From Saturnia japonica (taxonomy: Eukaryota > Arthropoda > Insecta > Lepidoptera > Saturniidae), in assembly GCA_033032175.1 (NCBI GenBank), contig CM065321.1:5974501-6038500 (forward strand): 64,000 bases of DNA, written 5' to 3'. The translations under genes were made by a program, and so were the position numbers. Below the pieces are notes generated by a model. The model ran no database searches, was not told the DNA's origin, and saw nothing but the letters and a program-made list of their open reading frames with translations. This document shows, in pieces, positions 23,211 through 36,136 of this stretch. Every line of letters begins with the position of its first letter. Position 1 is the first letter of the stretch.

Positions 23211-23879
23211 TTTCTTTTAACAGATTCGAATTGTACAAAAAACGGATTCTGAAAGTCATTGGTATACGAAAAAAATCCTTTTAAAATAATGAATATCTAA
23301 GAATACCTTTTTCATCATTACATTACAGTATCACAAATGATAGTATTTAATGTATACAACAAAGAGCGACAGGAGATGTCCACTCGCGTCCATTGCCGCG
23401 AGGCGAAGCAGCATTTAAAATTTTCTCTTTATTATGTACCCGTAGGTACAAGAATGTGACCGAGTGTGCGCACAATATGAACCGCCGCAGGACGTAAATA
23501 CATAAAAGTGAACAAATTTCTTCATCTCGGACATCTTTTTGCTTTTCGTTTTGAATACTAATTTTTATCTAATTTATAAGCACGTTGTATTTAAAAGCAA
23601 AATAAAGGTATGATATTAGCTTGATCTAAGCTATAGATTAACGAGTAAATGCTTCAGCCATGCTTGTTTTATTTTCGATTAACAAAGTTTTGTTATGTTC
23701 GTGTCAGTTTACAAAATATCATCGAATGAGAGATTAATTTCAAGTAGGTACCTATGTGTATCAGTGATGTGCCGGATTCCTAAAAATGTTGATCCGCTGA
23801 TACGGATACGGTACGGATACGAACCTCAAGTTTCGTATTTTGGTTGTTTCCAATAAGCTCGTGTGACCATAGACCGATA
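23211..23879. other. Intergenic, nothing recognised
   Basis: The 'gtgccggattcctaaaaatg' to 'gatacggatacggtacggat' stretch near 23770-23825 may be a repeat. There is no gene evidence. Confidence 0.3.
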
Positions 23880-25585
23880 CTAATGCTGCAATCTATAGAG
23901 CGTACTCAGACTTTGCTCAGACTTATCTCAGCCTTAACTTCCGAAATTCAAATTTATAGTCGCAAGCATAGTATTAACTCAGCTTTGCCTAAATAAATTT
24001 CAAGTTATCGAATTCGACTACTTACGGGGTACTTACTTACGTAACATGGGTATTATACGAATAAAAAAATAGTAACTATGGCATAATTTTAAATACTTTT
24101 AAAATTATCTGTATTGCTTGATCTATTACGTATACGTTTGTATATGTTTTGTCATTTTTGCCTTTTGCAGTTGTTTGTTTAATTCAACAAAACTATTTTA
24201 AGTGAATCGACGTTACAAATACAAATTGTATTACAAATTAAAATGATCATGTTCATATCCAAAGATTATATTTGCATATTGATAAACGTGAAAAACGTCG
24301 TGTTATTTTTTTTCAAAGTTAAATTTTTGAAATGAAAACTTATTTAGCATCGTTGTGGTTTGAAAGTCGATGAAACGAAAAAGCGACAATAAAAAGAGAC
24401 ACACATAAATTCATAAGATTTAACGAGGGAGAAAATGATATAGGAACCCACGGGAAGTTTTAGGCGATGGTAAAATGGTACAAAGGAGGTTTGTTGCCAT
24501 GCAATAATGAATTTTATTACCTCATCAAAAAGGCACGAAACAAAAACTTTTTAGACAACACTTATGACATTCTGTTACTGATTAATATTGTGTTAGGTTA
24601 CTTTAGTCGTAGAAATGAAATTGTTTCGGTTAGCGGCCTCTGTACAAACAGTATGGGAATAATTTTGTATGATCAATGATGAATAATTGCACCATTTCCA
24701 GTTCGTACAGAAGTAACAATAGAGGGCGCTAAAATGAGAACTCTAATAAAATAAAATTATGGATTTTGCAAATTACGTTACCAAAGTACAAGTTTGCATT
24801 TTGTCACAAAACTCTCTAGAGGCCGCTAAAATAAAAATATTTAAGTTTCAAATTGCAACGCCACATAAGTAGGTACGAACATTGAAAAGTACGAATTTTG
24901 AGATGTCAAACAAACTCCCTAGTTAGTTCTGACAAGAGAGCGAAAATCTTGTCAGAATATCCCACTTTGTTTAGTTTGATTATTTTAGTAAAAGGCATCA
25001 CAACAACTGAGGTGTTTTGTATACGTGTACGTATTATACGTTTGTAGTTTTTTCAGATGATATTCCCATGGATATTTCGAATGTGCAAGGTGATGCCTTA
25101 ATTGAAAATGATATTGTGAATAATGATTGTGAGTAAGTACTTGTATGTACATTTTCATATACTTTAAATTAGTGTGTATAATGTGATTATTTTGTGAATT
25201 AAAAAAACATAGATGTGAAGGTTTCTCTTCTACCACGTGTGAATTGCACACACGATTTTTTATAAACTTTAAATACGAATTATTTGTCATTTTTACTTTA
25301 AAGCAAGTTGAATATTATACAATAATACAATTAAAATTCTATTTTAAATACCGGTTTCATTTTCTATACATAATTCGTTATTAATTTATTTGTTTGAGTT
25401 AAAGAAATTTTACAGTCCCGATGCGGTGTCGAAACGTTAATTGACAGTTACCAGACACTTCCTCAGTTATAGCTAAGCTTAAATCTAAGATTGCGCTGAG
25501 TAAATACTTAGCGAAGTTTGAGCTAAGCTAAGGTTGAGCTAAGGCTCAGACATCATACTCAGAGTATGGTCCATAAATTTCAGCC
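23880..25585. mobile_element. Possible DNA transposon with diverged terminal repeats
   Basis: The left part (gagcgtactcagactttgct) and the complement of the right part (accatactctgagtatgatg) are similar, and both ends carry repeated CTCAG/CTTAG motifs (23905-23990 and 25440-25560). Between them lie a family M repeat (24320-24450), two 'gagg(g/c)cgctaaaat' motifs and a short candidate exon at 25068-25132. No transposase frame is seen. This is a weak case. Confidence 0.28.
24320..24450 (+). repeat. Dispersed repeat family M
   Basis: 'tttttgaaatgaaaacttat', 'gtcgatgaaacgaaaaagcg' and 'ataagatttaacgagggaga' match the copy at 16415-16600. Confidence 0.5.
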
Positions 25586-25894
25586 TTAGGCAAACCCTTT
25601 GCGTAAGTGAAATTAAAACAGATGTTTAAAGTCAATGTGCACGCGATCTGTTTATATTTTAGTGTGACAAAGGCCAGCTTAGGGTAAGTACCTAATACGT
25701 CAGTTTTGTCGATGAATTTCATTTTAATTAAGAGAATATTTTTATTTATATAATTGTTTAAGTATAATATTGTTATTTTTGTATTATATAACAACTATAA
25801 GTTAGTAACAATTAAAATCAATTCAAAGAGAGTAATCTTTTTTCATTGTTACCTTTTTTTACTTAAGCAATGAATACAAAAGATCCGTCAAACA

Positions 25895-26185
25895 AGCTGA
25901 ATTATTAAAAGGAAACAAAAAACCCGACTGCAACAAAAACTCTTAACTAAAAAGATATTTTACTATTTTTGCTTTTTATTTGATACCCAGTGGTCGTACT
26001 AAAATTTTATAAAGTCCATGTCACTCACACAAATAAGAGGAATCCAACGACATCTCGTATGCTAAAATCAAACAAGCCGTTTAGGCTACAGAGCGTGCCA
26101 AACAAATAGACATACATACATACAAACATACATACGCTCGAAAAACATACCTCCCTTTGTCGCAGTCGCGTAAAAAATTATGGAT
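25895..26185 (+). repeat. Dispersed repeat family H, copy 1
   Basis: 'ggaaacaaaaaacccgactg', 'catctcgtatgctaaaatca', 'aggctacagagcgtgccaaa' and a (catacata) run are repeated in the same order at 27455-27735, about 1.5 kb away. Likely a LINE 3' region. Confidence 0.65.
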
Positions 26186-26541
26186 AGGTGCGGATATTTT
26201 CCCTTCGAATATCCGAGGATAGATACGTATATCTAGCCCGTCGCTAATAATAATGTTAGCTTAAATTTATAGATAAGTATCGTAATATTTTTCGTTATTC
26301 TTTGTCTTGACATTGTGATAAGACAAAATGACATTGTATGTTTATTGAGTGCATTGGCAAGTAATTAAATAAGCTTAAGGGAGCGTCAGGTATCGGCTTC
26401 TTTCAGATATAGGTAACTCTGTATTGTCGTACAATGCATTCATAATTTTAATCACGCTCTTCACTTTTAACGGAACGCGACGTACAAATATATATATTTT
26501 TAAATATTAATTACTAATTGACTACCACAGTTATTTATACA
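26186..26541. other. Intergenic, nothing recognised
   Basis: AT-rich, with no coding or repeat signal supported. Confidence 0.3.
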
Positions 26542-27072
26542 CTAGCTGTGCCCAGCGGTTTCACCCGCGTATAATTTAAAATTAATCTCTGACTGATAAT
26601 TCCTAATACTTCACTATAAACATTATTTTTAGCAACATTTTATTGTGTACGATTACAATATTATAATTATTGGTTTTCACCGCACCCTAATAACAATGTA
26701 CGTACTTTTTAACCTGTCAATATTTTTTTGTCACAAAATGCCTCATTTTGGCTTATGGTATCGCGGACTATTTTTAGATGTACGAAAGACCAATATTTTT
26801 GTAAAATATTGTATTTACGTATCACTAACCATTAAGCCAGCACACACGGATAAAGGTGCTCGGGAGCGCTTTGTCTTCCAACCTACTTAACATATTTAAA
26901 TCTAGCGGAGTGATGTAGCTTATGCTAGATAGCCTATAGGTACTATTCCTCTTGAATCAGCTCACAAATAAATTTTTTTTTAATACGACTGTTAAGTAGT
27001 TTCAGAGATTAGCGTGTTTGAACAAACCAACAAAAAACTTCCGCTTTATGAAATAAAATGATTAATAATAGA
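26542..27072 (-). mobile_element. Helitron-like family B, 531 bp, both ends present
   Basis: On the minus strand it begins TCTATTATTAAT and ends with the hairpin ..CGGGTGAAACCG..GGGCACAGCTAG followed by T. The body aligns with 12808-13463. A frame at 26645-26890 is body sequence, not a gene. Confidence 0.7.
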
Positions 27073-27289
27073 TTTATTGAGGGCGTGTACGTAACTTACT
27101 ACTCAGAATGGCCTAAGGAATTAAGACAATGGACTGTAACAAGATGATGGTAATATATTTTTAAAAAACGTGTTTAGTTAGCATGCGGTATACTGAAATT
27201 ATCAGAAAACATAAAAACATCTTCTCTGAAATCTTTTTAAAAAAATCCAAAATTCGCGGGACTTAAACTATCAACCACTCATACTGTTC

Positions 27290-27460
27290 ATATAACAATG
27301 CGTAGTGGTCGTCACTAGACTTGCATTAATCGTGTATAAATATATTCTATTTCATTCACTCGTAGGCTAAATCCTATTGATGTATTTGTTTGTCTCCTTC
27401 TTTTTATCGCGTTTCAAATCACAGCATTACTAAAGAAATTTTCACTTCAACAAGCTAAAT
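27290..27460 (-). repeat. Dispersed repeat family M, inverted
   Basis: The complement of the 16415 and 24320 copies ('gaagtgaaaatttctttagt', 'gatttgaaacgcgataaaaa', 'aataggatttagcctacgag'). It abuts family H on its right. Confidence 0.5.
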
Positions 27461-27735
27461 TATTAAAAAGGAAACAAAAAACCCGACTTGACTAAAAAAA
27501 TATATTTTTCTATTTTTGTTTTTTATTTGATTCCCAGACGTCATACTTAAATATTATATAGTCTATGTCACTCCCACAATGAAGACGAATCAAACGACAC
27601 CTCGTATGCTAAAATCCATCAAGCCGTTTATTTAGGCTACAGAGCGTACCAAATAAATAGACATACATACATACATATACCTACTTAAATATCACAACCC
27701 TCCTTTTTCACAGTCGGGTAAAAAACAAATTAGAT
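27461..27735 (+). repeat. Dispersed repeat family H, copy 2
   Basis: See 25895. Both copies begin with 'aagctgaattattaaaa' or 'aagctaaattattaaaa'. Confidence 0.65.
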
Positions 27736-28479
27736 AGGTAGGAAGTTACCTAATTGTGAATGACACTTAAATTTATATAAACAAATGTAGGAAACTTTTG
27801 GGGTAAGTAAGTATCATCGATGGATGTTGGAATGGAACTGAACTACGATGGTCCTGGGTATTTAGACTCGTGAGATGGTTGAATAAAAATTGTGATTTAG
27901 TATTCTGAGAGAAGTGTTTACGTTTGGAAATGTAAAATATGTATAATTACCTACAAATACCGACATACAAATTAAGATGCCATCGCTGAATTGAAGAATA
28001 TTGTTATTTAATTTTATTTATTTGTTTTATACACATTTTAGAAAATAAGCAGAAACTCCAGGAAAATAATGATTAATAAATATTTTCATTAATTATTTTG
28101 TATTATTAGTTGTGTGAACATGTTTAATGGAATTCCACATCATCGAATACCAAAATCTCGACGGCTATTAAAACTCAACAATATATTGCATATACCTTGT
28201 TTTGTTGAACGGTTCGAGATACAAGAGTTCGCGTTGGTTCCCAAGATTTTAAAGTTTTGGAAGAAATGTATTGAGAGTCTATCATCTACCTACCTACATA
28301 TCTAAAAATTGTCTAGAGTATAAATAAATAATGTTGATGTGTCTTTCTGTAATTTCGAAATAATAATATAGGATTTTTGTACAGTAGGTACATATGGTGG
28401 TTATTTGCACGTCGCGAAAAACCGACCACATTACGATTGAGATTTCGACAGAAAATGCATTGGCAAGTAGAGAACCATT
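27736..28479. other. Intergenic, nothing recognised
   Basis: No recognised gene or repeat. The frame at 28114-28305 has no family resemblance. Confidence 0.35.
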
Positions 28480-28622
28480 TAGAGAGTTAGGTTTCTTTAT
28501 TTTACTACTCGACCATCTGGCAGGGGAATATTTACAGTGGAACACTATGTTTAGTCCGAGGATAATAAGCAATACTTACTATGTAGTTAACGCAAGCGAA
28601 GTCGCGGGCACAGATAGTCGTA
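28480..28622 (+). mobile_element. Helitron-like 3' end
   Basis: Ends 'gcaagcgaagtcgcgggcac' then agATAG/T, a one-base variant of the CTAG terminus. The CGAAG loop hairpin is recognisable. Confidence 0.5.
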
Positions 28623-29735
28623 AATATTTCCTATAGCATGTACACTCAGATGAGAAAGTATTAGTAAGTCGAGGATTTTATTAGTGTTCAAAATACACCA
28701 CACGTAACTATATTTCCTATAGGTATCAAAACTGTGTTTCATGCAAATAGAAGATTGTCAAACCCTCACTGGTAACTATAGGTATTCAATTACTCATACA
28801 CCTAGGTTTAAATTTAACGATATGATATGACACACAACTGTTGTTAAGAAATTATGCTGTCAAAAGTGGTAACACTCTTAAACTTGTAAGACCCTGATTT
28901 TCAAGTAGGTACAGCTTTCATACAGATCGTTCGAGATTCGAGCGAACTAGCAATTTACTTCCTGTTCTTAATTTTACTAGAGTAGATATTGATAAGAAGA
29001 AAAACAAAAACGACTTTGAAATTACAAGAAAAATAGCGTTTTATTACGTGACCAGGCATAGTAGAAGACGGTCAAATAAGATGTCACTCGTTTCATTTAC
29101 GGATTGCAAAAAAATACAAATGTTTCTTATTGTATTTTATTTAACAAGTTAATATTATGTTCATCTAATCAAATTTTTGAAAACTATCACTAATTTCAGA
29201 TTCCGCAATCGGTTTTTGTAATTAGGTACTTAACTTTTTTTGAAAAAATAATCTCTCGTTTTTGTAATTGGTTTGGTCACGATATAATTTTTATTAATCC
29301 GCCACCGCCTTTAACTGATGCACGAACTTGCAAGTGTTGATATCGTAGTTGCAATCGAGCATTGGCAAATGATGTTAATTTTCGAGTTTTACAACGAAAC
29401 AAAGCAATTGTTATCTGTTGAAGCATCGCTCACGAAGTCCGGGCTCCTATCTAGCTTGGACCCTTTCTAAAGTTATTTCTACACTAGAATCAGAAAGGAT
29501 GGTTACCGTTTCTTCTGAAAATTAATTCTTATGGGACACTGATGACGACATATATACCCTTCTGTAAAACGTGTTAATTATAACGTAGGTATTAAATCCG
29601 GTAAAATATCATAAGTGTAGTTTTAAAATTAAGGATGGCTTAGTTGTGGAACTACCAGAGGCCACGTCAAAGGAAATGGGAGCGAATTACACAACCATAA
29701 TATCAAATTAAAAGTAGGTATTATTTTATTTTATA
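28623..29735. other. Intergenic, nothing recognised
   Basis: About 1.1 kb of AT-rich sequence without a supported gene or repeat. Confidence 0.35.
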
Positions 29736-30420
29736 ACATGACCGTGGCAAACAGGTGTGCGGTCCGCCTGATGGTAAGCGGTCACCTCAGACTACGGAGG
29801 CTTGCTATACCAGAACCGCTTGGAATACCATATCTCCCTATTGGTAGGTAGTAATAATATAAGGAAATAAAAAAGATTACCAAAATGTGGGGATCACATC
29901 ACCCAGTTTTATAAAAGGTACACTGTATATCCAAGGACATGCCCCAGTCGAGTGTAGGGCAGCTTGGACTCGCACCAAGCACTCGCCCCGTCTAGACGTG
30001 ACGTTGGTCTACTGTAGTTCTTTAGAATGTAAGTCAGTCTACTTCTTAGGCTTAGGGTATTAGCACTTTCGACCGCATCGCAAAAATAATATACTTTATA
30101 GGTATGTTTATAAAAACATAAATATGTGAAAGCAATAAGTGTATAAGGGACCTTAAATAGAACGGACACGCACGGCAGTTGCGGTCGAAATACGACTGTC
30201 GATAACATCGGCAGCGACAAATCGCACGAGCAGAACCTTCCAAACTCACACTTCTTGATAATAAATTAATACCGTGCCTGATAAAAAAACAGATTGGAGA
30301 AAGAATTGTTTAATAACAGATATTACGGGGCCTTCCATGTAAAAATGCATATGCATACCTATATTTAAATATTATGTAATGTATATGTGACACTTTCAAG
30401 TTTGAATAATAATATTAAAT
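29736..30420 (+). repeat. Dispersed repeat family J, copy 1
   Basis: Begins with a family C-like head (tccgcctgatggtaagcggt). It continues 'ccaaggacatgccccagtcg', 'agaacggacacgcacggcag', 'ggggccttccatgtaaaaat' and 'atacctatatttaaatatta'. The same order recurs in copy 2 immediately downstream. The short minus-strand frames here are translated repeat. Confidence 0.6.
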
Positions 30421-30434
30421 TATTATATTATAAA

Positions 30435-31460
30435 CTAGCTGTGCCCCACGGTTTCGCCACCTGATGGTAAGTGGTATACGACCGAACATCGCCTATATAG
30501 GCATCTGCTATACCGGCAATTTTTTACGCTTTGTGTAAATACCTATATCTACATTATTGGTAGTAAGGTAATAAATATTATTTTAGGAATTATAATATAG
30601 CTTATGATTAAACGCTGATACTGTAGCTTTAATGTGGTGAAAGAATTTTCAACAATCGATCCAGTAATTTTTGAAAGTGTATCGCATGTATAAAAAAAAA
30701 TCCAAGGATATGCCTCTTTAGTCGAGTGTATTTAGGCAGCATTATGCGTTAAATACGCAATGGCGGACTTAATGCCTAAGGCATTCTCTGCTAGTCAACC
30801 ATTAGGTGATGTAGAGAAAATGTTGGTAGGTAAAAGGTAAGAGTTCTTTAGAAATGTAATGTTAACCTATTTAATATCAGGCAATATAGGGGTAATATAG
30901 CACAATAAACGACCAAACATATATATATAAGAATATATAATACATATATACTACACATATACAATACTTACACATAACAACATCATACATAAATGTGAAT
31001 AGCAATAAAGTAAAAATATAATTAGTCAACATTAAGTACTAGAACGGACACGCATTAACGGCAGATAATTCTGTCTAAATGACGACTGGTAAAGCCGACT
31101 AACATGACTTTAAAACTGAAACGATTAGATCGACATCCTGATTTCATAAGGAAGCGCATTCCATAGGAGAATCAGACTTGGATATAGAATAGATGAATGT
31201 AACTAGACCGGAATGTCTGGATAGGACAGCAAAGAATAAGATTATTAGAAGAGCGAAGGTTAAGGTCATGATTAGAGTATAAAAACTGAATAATGTACGG
31301 AGTCCTTCCATGTAAAGATGGAGTGTTGAGAAAATAGAATAGAATACAGAGTGTCAGAGCCCGCAAACTGCATACGCTGGCGTATGGGCATACCTATATT
31401 TAAGCTCTGAACGATGCTAATATATATGTGGTCATACTTACGAAGATTTGAATAATATTA
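30435..31460 (+). repeat. Dispersed repeat family J, copy 2
   Basis: A Helitron CTAG end (30435-30465) is fused to 'acctgatggtaagtggtata'. Then come 'ccaaggatatgcctctttag', 'agaacggacacgcattaacg', 'gagtccttccatgtaaagat' and 'catacctatatttaagctct', parallel to copy 1 but longer because of an AT-rich insertion near 30900-31000. Confidence 0.6.
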
Positions 31461-31769
31461 AATCGATATGCTATTGTTGAGTACATCTGTCAAGTTTGTT
31501 AAGAAGGTCAGCGTTCAGATCGTAAAAGCACACATCATAGAAAAAAAATCGGTCCAGTTAAAAAGAAACAAACTTAAGAAATTATGTTCGTTTTCGTAAT
31601 AAAATGTAATGTGAAAAGTTGAAATGTTCAGAGACTAATTCCGACAAAATCAAATCCCTACTATTTTTTCAGTGCTTCTCAATAGAACTGTGTTACGAAT
31701 AGAATAATAGAACCCACTAGTATTTGCCAAGAACTTTAGTTAATTTATTTTTAACTAAAAGTTTTTTTT

Positions 31770-32880
31770 ATTAGGTCCTTCCTTACATATGAAATTGGCG
31801 TTTTGTTGAACTGGCCACTTTGATCTCAAATATCTGGCGTTTGGTTAGGAATTGCAAATCCTAAATTTATTTCAAATTTTGGGCTTGTGTATTTATGTTT
31901 CGAATTTTATTGGTTCATTTGTTTTCGCATCATTTAATTTTCTTTGACATCGATCTTTTCACAAAATGGAATACTTTAAATATAGCGTTATTTACGAATA
32001 TGAGTTCCACCGTGGCTAATCAGCGCAGCTAGAAACAGCTTTAAGGATTAATTATACTGTATGGGGAAGCTACTGTAAAAGAAAGCACGGCTACGTTTTT
32101 GGTTCCAATGTTTTCGTTCTGGAAATTTTGACCCTACGAAACAAACCCCAAGGGTGTGGACGCTTGATTGTAATGAAGATTAAAGGTGATCGTGGAAGCG
32201 GATCCATCGCAAACCATGTCAGAGTTAGCGGCAGATTTCGGTGTGAGTGATAAAACAATTTTAATTCACATGAAACAAATTGGAAAAGTGAAAAAGCCGA
32301 GAAATGGGAACCGCATAAATTGACTGAAGCACACCAACAAACACGCACTTAGTGCTGCGTTACATTAGTTAACCGTCACAATAACAAGGGATCTTTGAAT
32401 TGTATTATTACTTGTGATGAAAAATGGATCCTTTACGACAATCAGAAATGCTCATCACAGAGCTTGAACCCAGGAGAACCGGCAAAATCCTGTCCAAGAC
32501 GAAATTTGATTCAGAAAAAGGTAATGGTGAGTGTTTGGTGGACCAGTGCTGGTGTGGTACACTACAGCTTTCTAAGATCTGGCCATATGATAACGACAGA
32601 TATGCATTGTCCACAACTGCAAACCATGATGGAAAAACTAGCCATTACACAACCAAGATTGGTCGGTCAATCTCTCTAGCCCACTGCTGCTTCAGGACAA
32701 CGCTAGACCCCATACTTAACGACAGACGGTCGCTAAATTAGAGGAACTACTGTTGGAATATCTCCGACACCCACCTTGCTCCAATAGATAACCACTTTTT
32801 TCGAAAAGTGGACAATTTTTCAGCAATGGAATCAATGAACTACCTATAAAATGACGAAAGTGCATAGAAAATAAGGGTCT
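31770..32880 (+). mobile_element. mariner transposon, decayed, copy 1
   Basis: The left end (ttaggtccttccttacatat) matches the solo end at 11208. A transposase start ATG lies at 31966, and coding sense runs in broken frames to about 32870. No right inverted repeat is recognised. The copy at 63405-64000 is the same family. Confidence 0.85.
31966..32870 (+). pseudogene. mariner transposase pseudogene
   Basis: Seen across frames: an N-terminal 'MEYFKYSVIYEYEFHRG' helix-turn-helix start, a SDKTILIHMKQIGK-like second helix-turn-helix (about 32245-32290), WEPHKLTEAHQQ near 32305, the first catalytic aspartate in ITCDEKWILYDN (32403-32440), KKVMVSVWWTSAGVVHY near 32515-32570, and the second aspartate in a QDNARPH block near 32695-32712. 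Frame breaks near 32150, 32240, 32350 and 32690 and several stops make it inactive. The last catalytic region (normally SPDLAPSDYH) is not recognisable. Confidence 0.85.
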
Positions 32881-34439
32881 TTAGCGGAAGCAAGGAACAG
32901 AGAGTAAAGTTCCTCATCCGCCATAGAAAAAGGAGGATCCTCCGACCAGACGGGCGTTATGTCTGGCGGGTTGCTGCCCAACGGTTGTTGTCGGGTTCTT
33001 GTATATATACTCAATTGTTGAGTTAATTTCTATAACGCGATGTAGGGTGCGTCGTATGTGGCTCGATAGATGTCGCTATGTAGGATACATCAGTTGTGGC
33101 GAGAGATGTCGTTACAGGTCCATACTTCAATTGGTTAAATGTATAACTTAATAATATTTTTTTCCTTTTCCTTTTTCTATATAAAACGCAAATTTCATAT
33201 TTCATACCTAATATTAATTTAGCGATATGAATACGTGCAGCATCTGATGGTAAATACGGTACAGTCCAAAATCTTCCACAGCTTCCATCGACAATCGTCG
33301 CCGGCGTGCCAGCTTGCTGAAATGCCTCTTTACGCCTCGTCTGAAGGACCCAACATCATCGTTCTTCATCCGCACGGTCAGCACGCACTCACCAAAAATA
33401 TCCAGGTTAAGAGGGCTATGCCTATTGCCTATCACTGTTTATCAACTCTACCTTTATACATATAATCAGAGGTAACATGGATAAAAAACTTGTTTAAAAA
33501 GCAATATCCACAGTTTCTGGTGATCATATTCCAATCAGTCATTAATTTAGAAATGTGAAACGTGATCGTGGAATGCTCGTGGCTGGTAGGATACCTCATT
33601 ATGGTATAGTACGGTCAGTGAGCCAGTCCCACTGTCCGACAGTTGCGGTCGGAGCGCCAACAAATTAGCCGGGGACGTCGTGTGACTGTGAGAATTCTGC
33701 TCACGCGTATCAGATATGGGTTCGTATATATAAGTGAAAAAATCATTAAGTTAATAATTACTAATAAATAAAATATACCACTTTCTCTACGTAAAGTAAG
33801 TACGAAGCCAAAGTTTCTTTTTTCTTTTTTTGAAGATATACTTCTTTTGCGCGTTTGTTATGGGTAAAATTGAGAACTGCGCACGTATTATGTGACGGAA
33901 GTACGACATTAAAATAATATTGGTATATTTATTTATACACCGTTATATTATTTTAAAACAATTAGAAAAAGTCTTTAAGTAAAATAAAGTTACCTAATGC
34001 TGGCTAACTTCATCATAAAACTTTTGGAGTTATTTTTGTTTTGTTACTAGGTAGGTATAACTTCTTACGTGCGTAAAAAAGTAAGTAGGTGCCTATATTT
34101 TTTTTATACTTATCTAATATCTGGGCGACCGAGCTTAGCCTACCTATACTTGAAATATAAAAAATTATCTAAATACAAAATTTTATCCAAATCGTTGGAG
34201 CCGTTTCCGAGAAACCAATTACATATACATATACAAGAATTGCTCACTTAATATAATAAGATAAGATACTAGCCGTCGCCCAATGATCGAAATTCGACCA
34301 GCGACTTTGTAATCATAAACTATTTTCTGTTTGAAATTTGCAGTATGAATGATGGCGACTGAATTACGTACTATTATGTGTCACGTGTTATATAATGTGT
34401 GTTTTATATATAATAGTAGTTAGGTAACATTAATATAGA
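32881..34439. other. Repeat-like region of unknown class
   Basis: 32880-33120 is moderately GC-rich (cgaccagacgggcgttatgt) and 33220-33465 is open on both strands (plus 33235-33465, minus 33214-33435) with no recognisable protein on either. This fits a TE fragment rather than a gene. The rest is AT-rich. Confidence 0.35.
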
Positions 34440-35330
34440 CAAACGAATAAGATTTATAGAGAAAATGTTAGCAACTACGCTACATTACGGGTTACGTATC
34501 ATATATTATGTATTATATAGGTGCTTATGCATTACGTGTAACGTGTATACGATTAGAATTATGACAAAATGGATAAAATGTATAGAATAAGTTTATATAG
34601 AAAAAATGTACGACATCACATTTAATGTACGAACGAAACACGGTGAAACAGCCGTAAGTTCTATTGTTTTTGCTTGTGTATGGAATATGTGATAAGAGAA
34701 TATAATGAATTGATATTTAATATATAGGAATTACAATAAGGAACAAATTGATGTATAACTTGTATACATAACTCATATGGAGAAATAAATATAGAGCGGT
34801 AAACAGGGCGACCAAAGTAAAAATATATATAAAAAATGGAATAAAAACAGAGGCGCTCTATACGGTAACCCTCCGGACTACTTAAGCTCGGAGAAATCGT
34901 ATCGAGTATAGGTCCGGTGAAGCTATAAAAGCTATCAGAGGCTCCAGGGCCCCTAAGGCTAACAGAATACATAGTCAGTTAAAAAGTATCGAGTACGGTT
35001 CGAGTCATCGTGTACACAGCTACGAAATAAGAAGAAATAAGATTGGTCGTTCTGCAAACGCCTCAGTAAAACGAAGAGCTCGTGTTTCGTTTGAAGACCC
35101 AGCACCTCAAGCGGCCGTGCATTATTGCACCCCCCCCGGGCCCCTCACCATCACCTCGCCCTACATACGGCAGTCTACGAGACGGGCATCCGGCCAAACA
35201 AAATAGCCCGTCCAAACCGGGAAGTGTCACGCCCCCCCCCCCCTCACGCTGAGGGAAGTGACGCGAACCCAACAATAAATATTATGTCACTTGCCGTCGC
35301 TTTTTATTGAGTGATAATGTCAATATTTCG
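34440..35330 (-). repeat. Inverted repeat family G, copy 1
   Basis: The reverse complement runs parallel to 48230-49170: 'gtgcaataatgcacg', 'gccgcttgaggtgctgggtc', 'ttttactttggtcgccctg' and 'accgctctatatttatttct', in that order. It has poly-C runs at 35130-35140 and 35225-35245 and an embedded family L start at 34925-34985. No coding frame is shared by the two copies. The class is unknown. Confidence 0.65.
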
Positions 35331-35839
35331 GGGGTCTAAGTTCAATGGCAGTGGTCGGGTTAGGATTCGCAGTATTAATTTATTTTATTTAATATATTAG
35401 TAACAGATATTATAGATACATTTTAGCTTTCTGCATTCCTCCATATAAACTTTAACCATACCAAATCTCCCAGTCATCCGTGCAGGCAATATGCTTTAAA
35501 AAGGGTCTGAAGTTTTCTCTTCACGTATTGATATATAGATAACAAATTTTAATTTTATTATCACATTTCTACTATCAGATTTTATTAAGCGTTTTATTAT
35601 CTCTATTGCCACTGTAAAATTATTTGAATTGGGTTAATTAATTGCTCAAGCATTATGAATATTGTATAAATATATGATACCTTCGAATTCGTTCACAAGA
35701 AATGCCTTTTAATATAGGTACCTACTGACTATCTCAAAAATTACGTATTTAAAATGGATTGTGGATTTGTATGTATCTTCTTTTTTTATAATAGCTCGGC
35801 ACATTGACTGTAGGTACTGTCCCTGATAATAAGCATAGT
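35331..35839. other. Intergenic, nothing recognised
   Basis: AT-rich, with no supported signal. Confidence 0.3.
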
Positions 35840-36136
35840 AGATACAATCTAAACACAACGGCGACCACCGACAGATCTGAATCCATCGGCGGCCACTGCT
35901 GTCATAAGGACTTCGATGTCGTAAGAAGAATGAAACATACTGGCCGGGAGAAAGTTCCACAGTTTCACGGTACGACAAAGATAATTAGTAGAGAACTGTG
36001 ACTCCGAACCCCCAGAGCGTGTGGTTCTGTTGTGGGAGTGAGAGGAGAGTATTAGATTGAATAGCTCTTTAGGACACTCACCTTGATAGAGACGATAAAA
36101 TACACTCAGCGAAGCGATGTTCCTGCTCAGCTTCAT
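35840..36136 (-). pseudogene. Non-LTR retrotransposon C-terminal fragment
   Basis: Reading the minus strand from 36136: SRNIASLSVFYRLYQGECPK, then ELFNLILSS.., RTTRSGGSESQFS and LCRTVKLWNFLPASMF. This is the usual C-terminal end of a LINE ORF2 after the reverse transcriptase. It is open for 95 codons, but the catalytic part is missing. Confidence 0.75.

Noticed and set aside
33214..33465. Overlapping open frames on both strands
   Set aside because: Neither resembles a known protein, there are no splice partners, and the surroundings are transposon-like.
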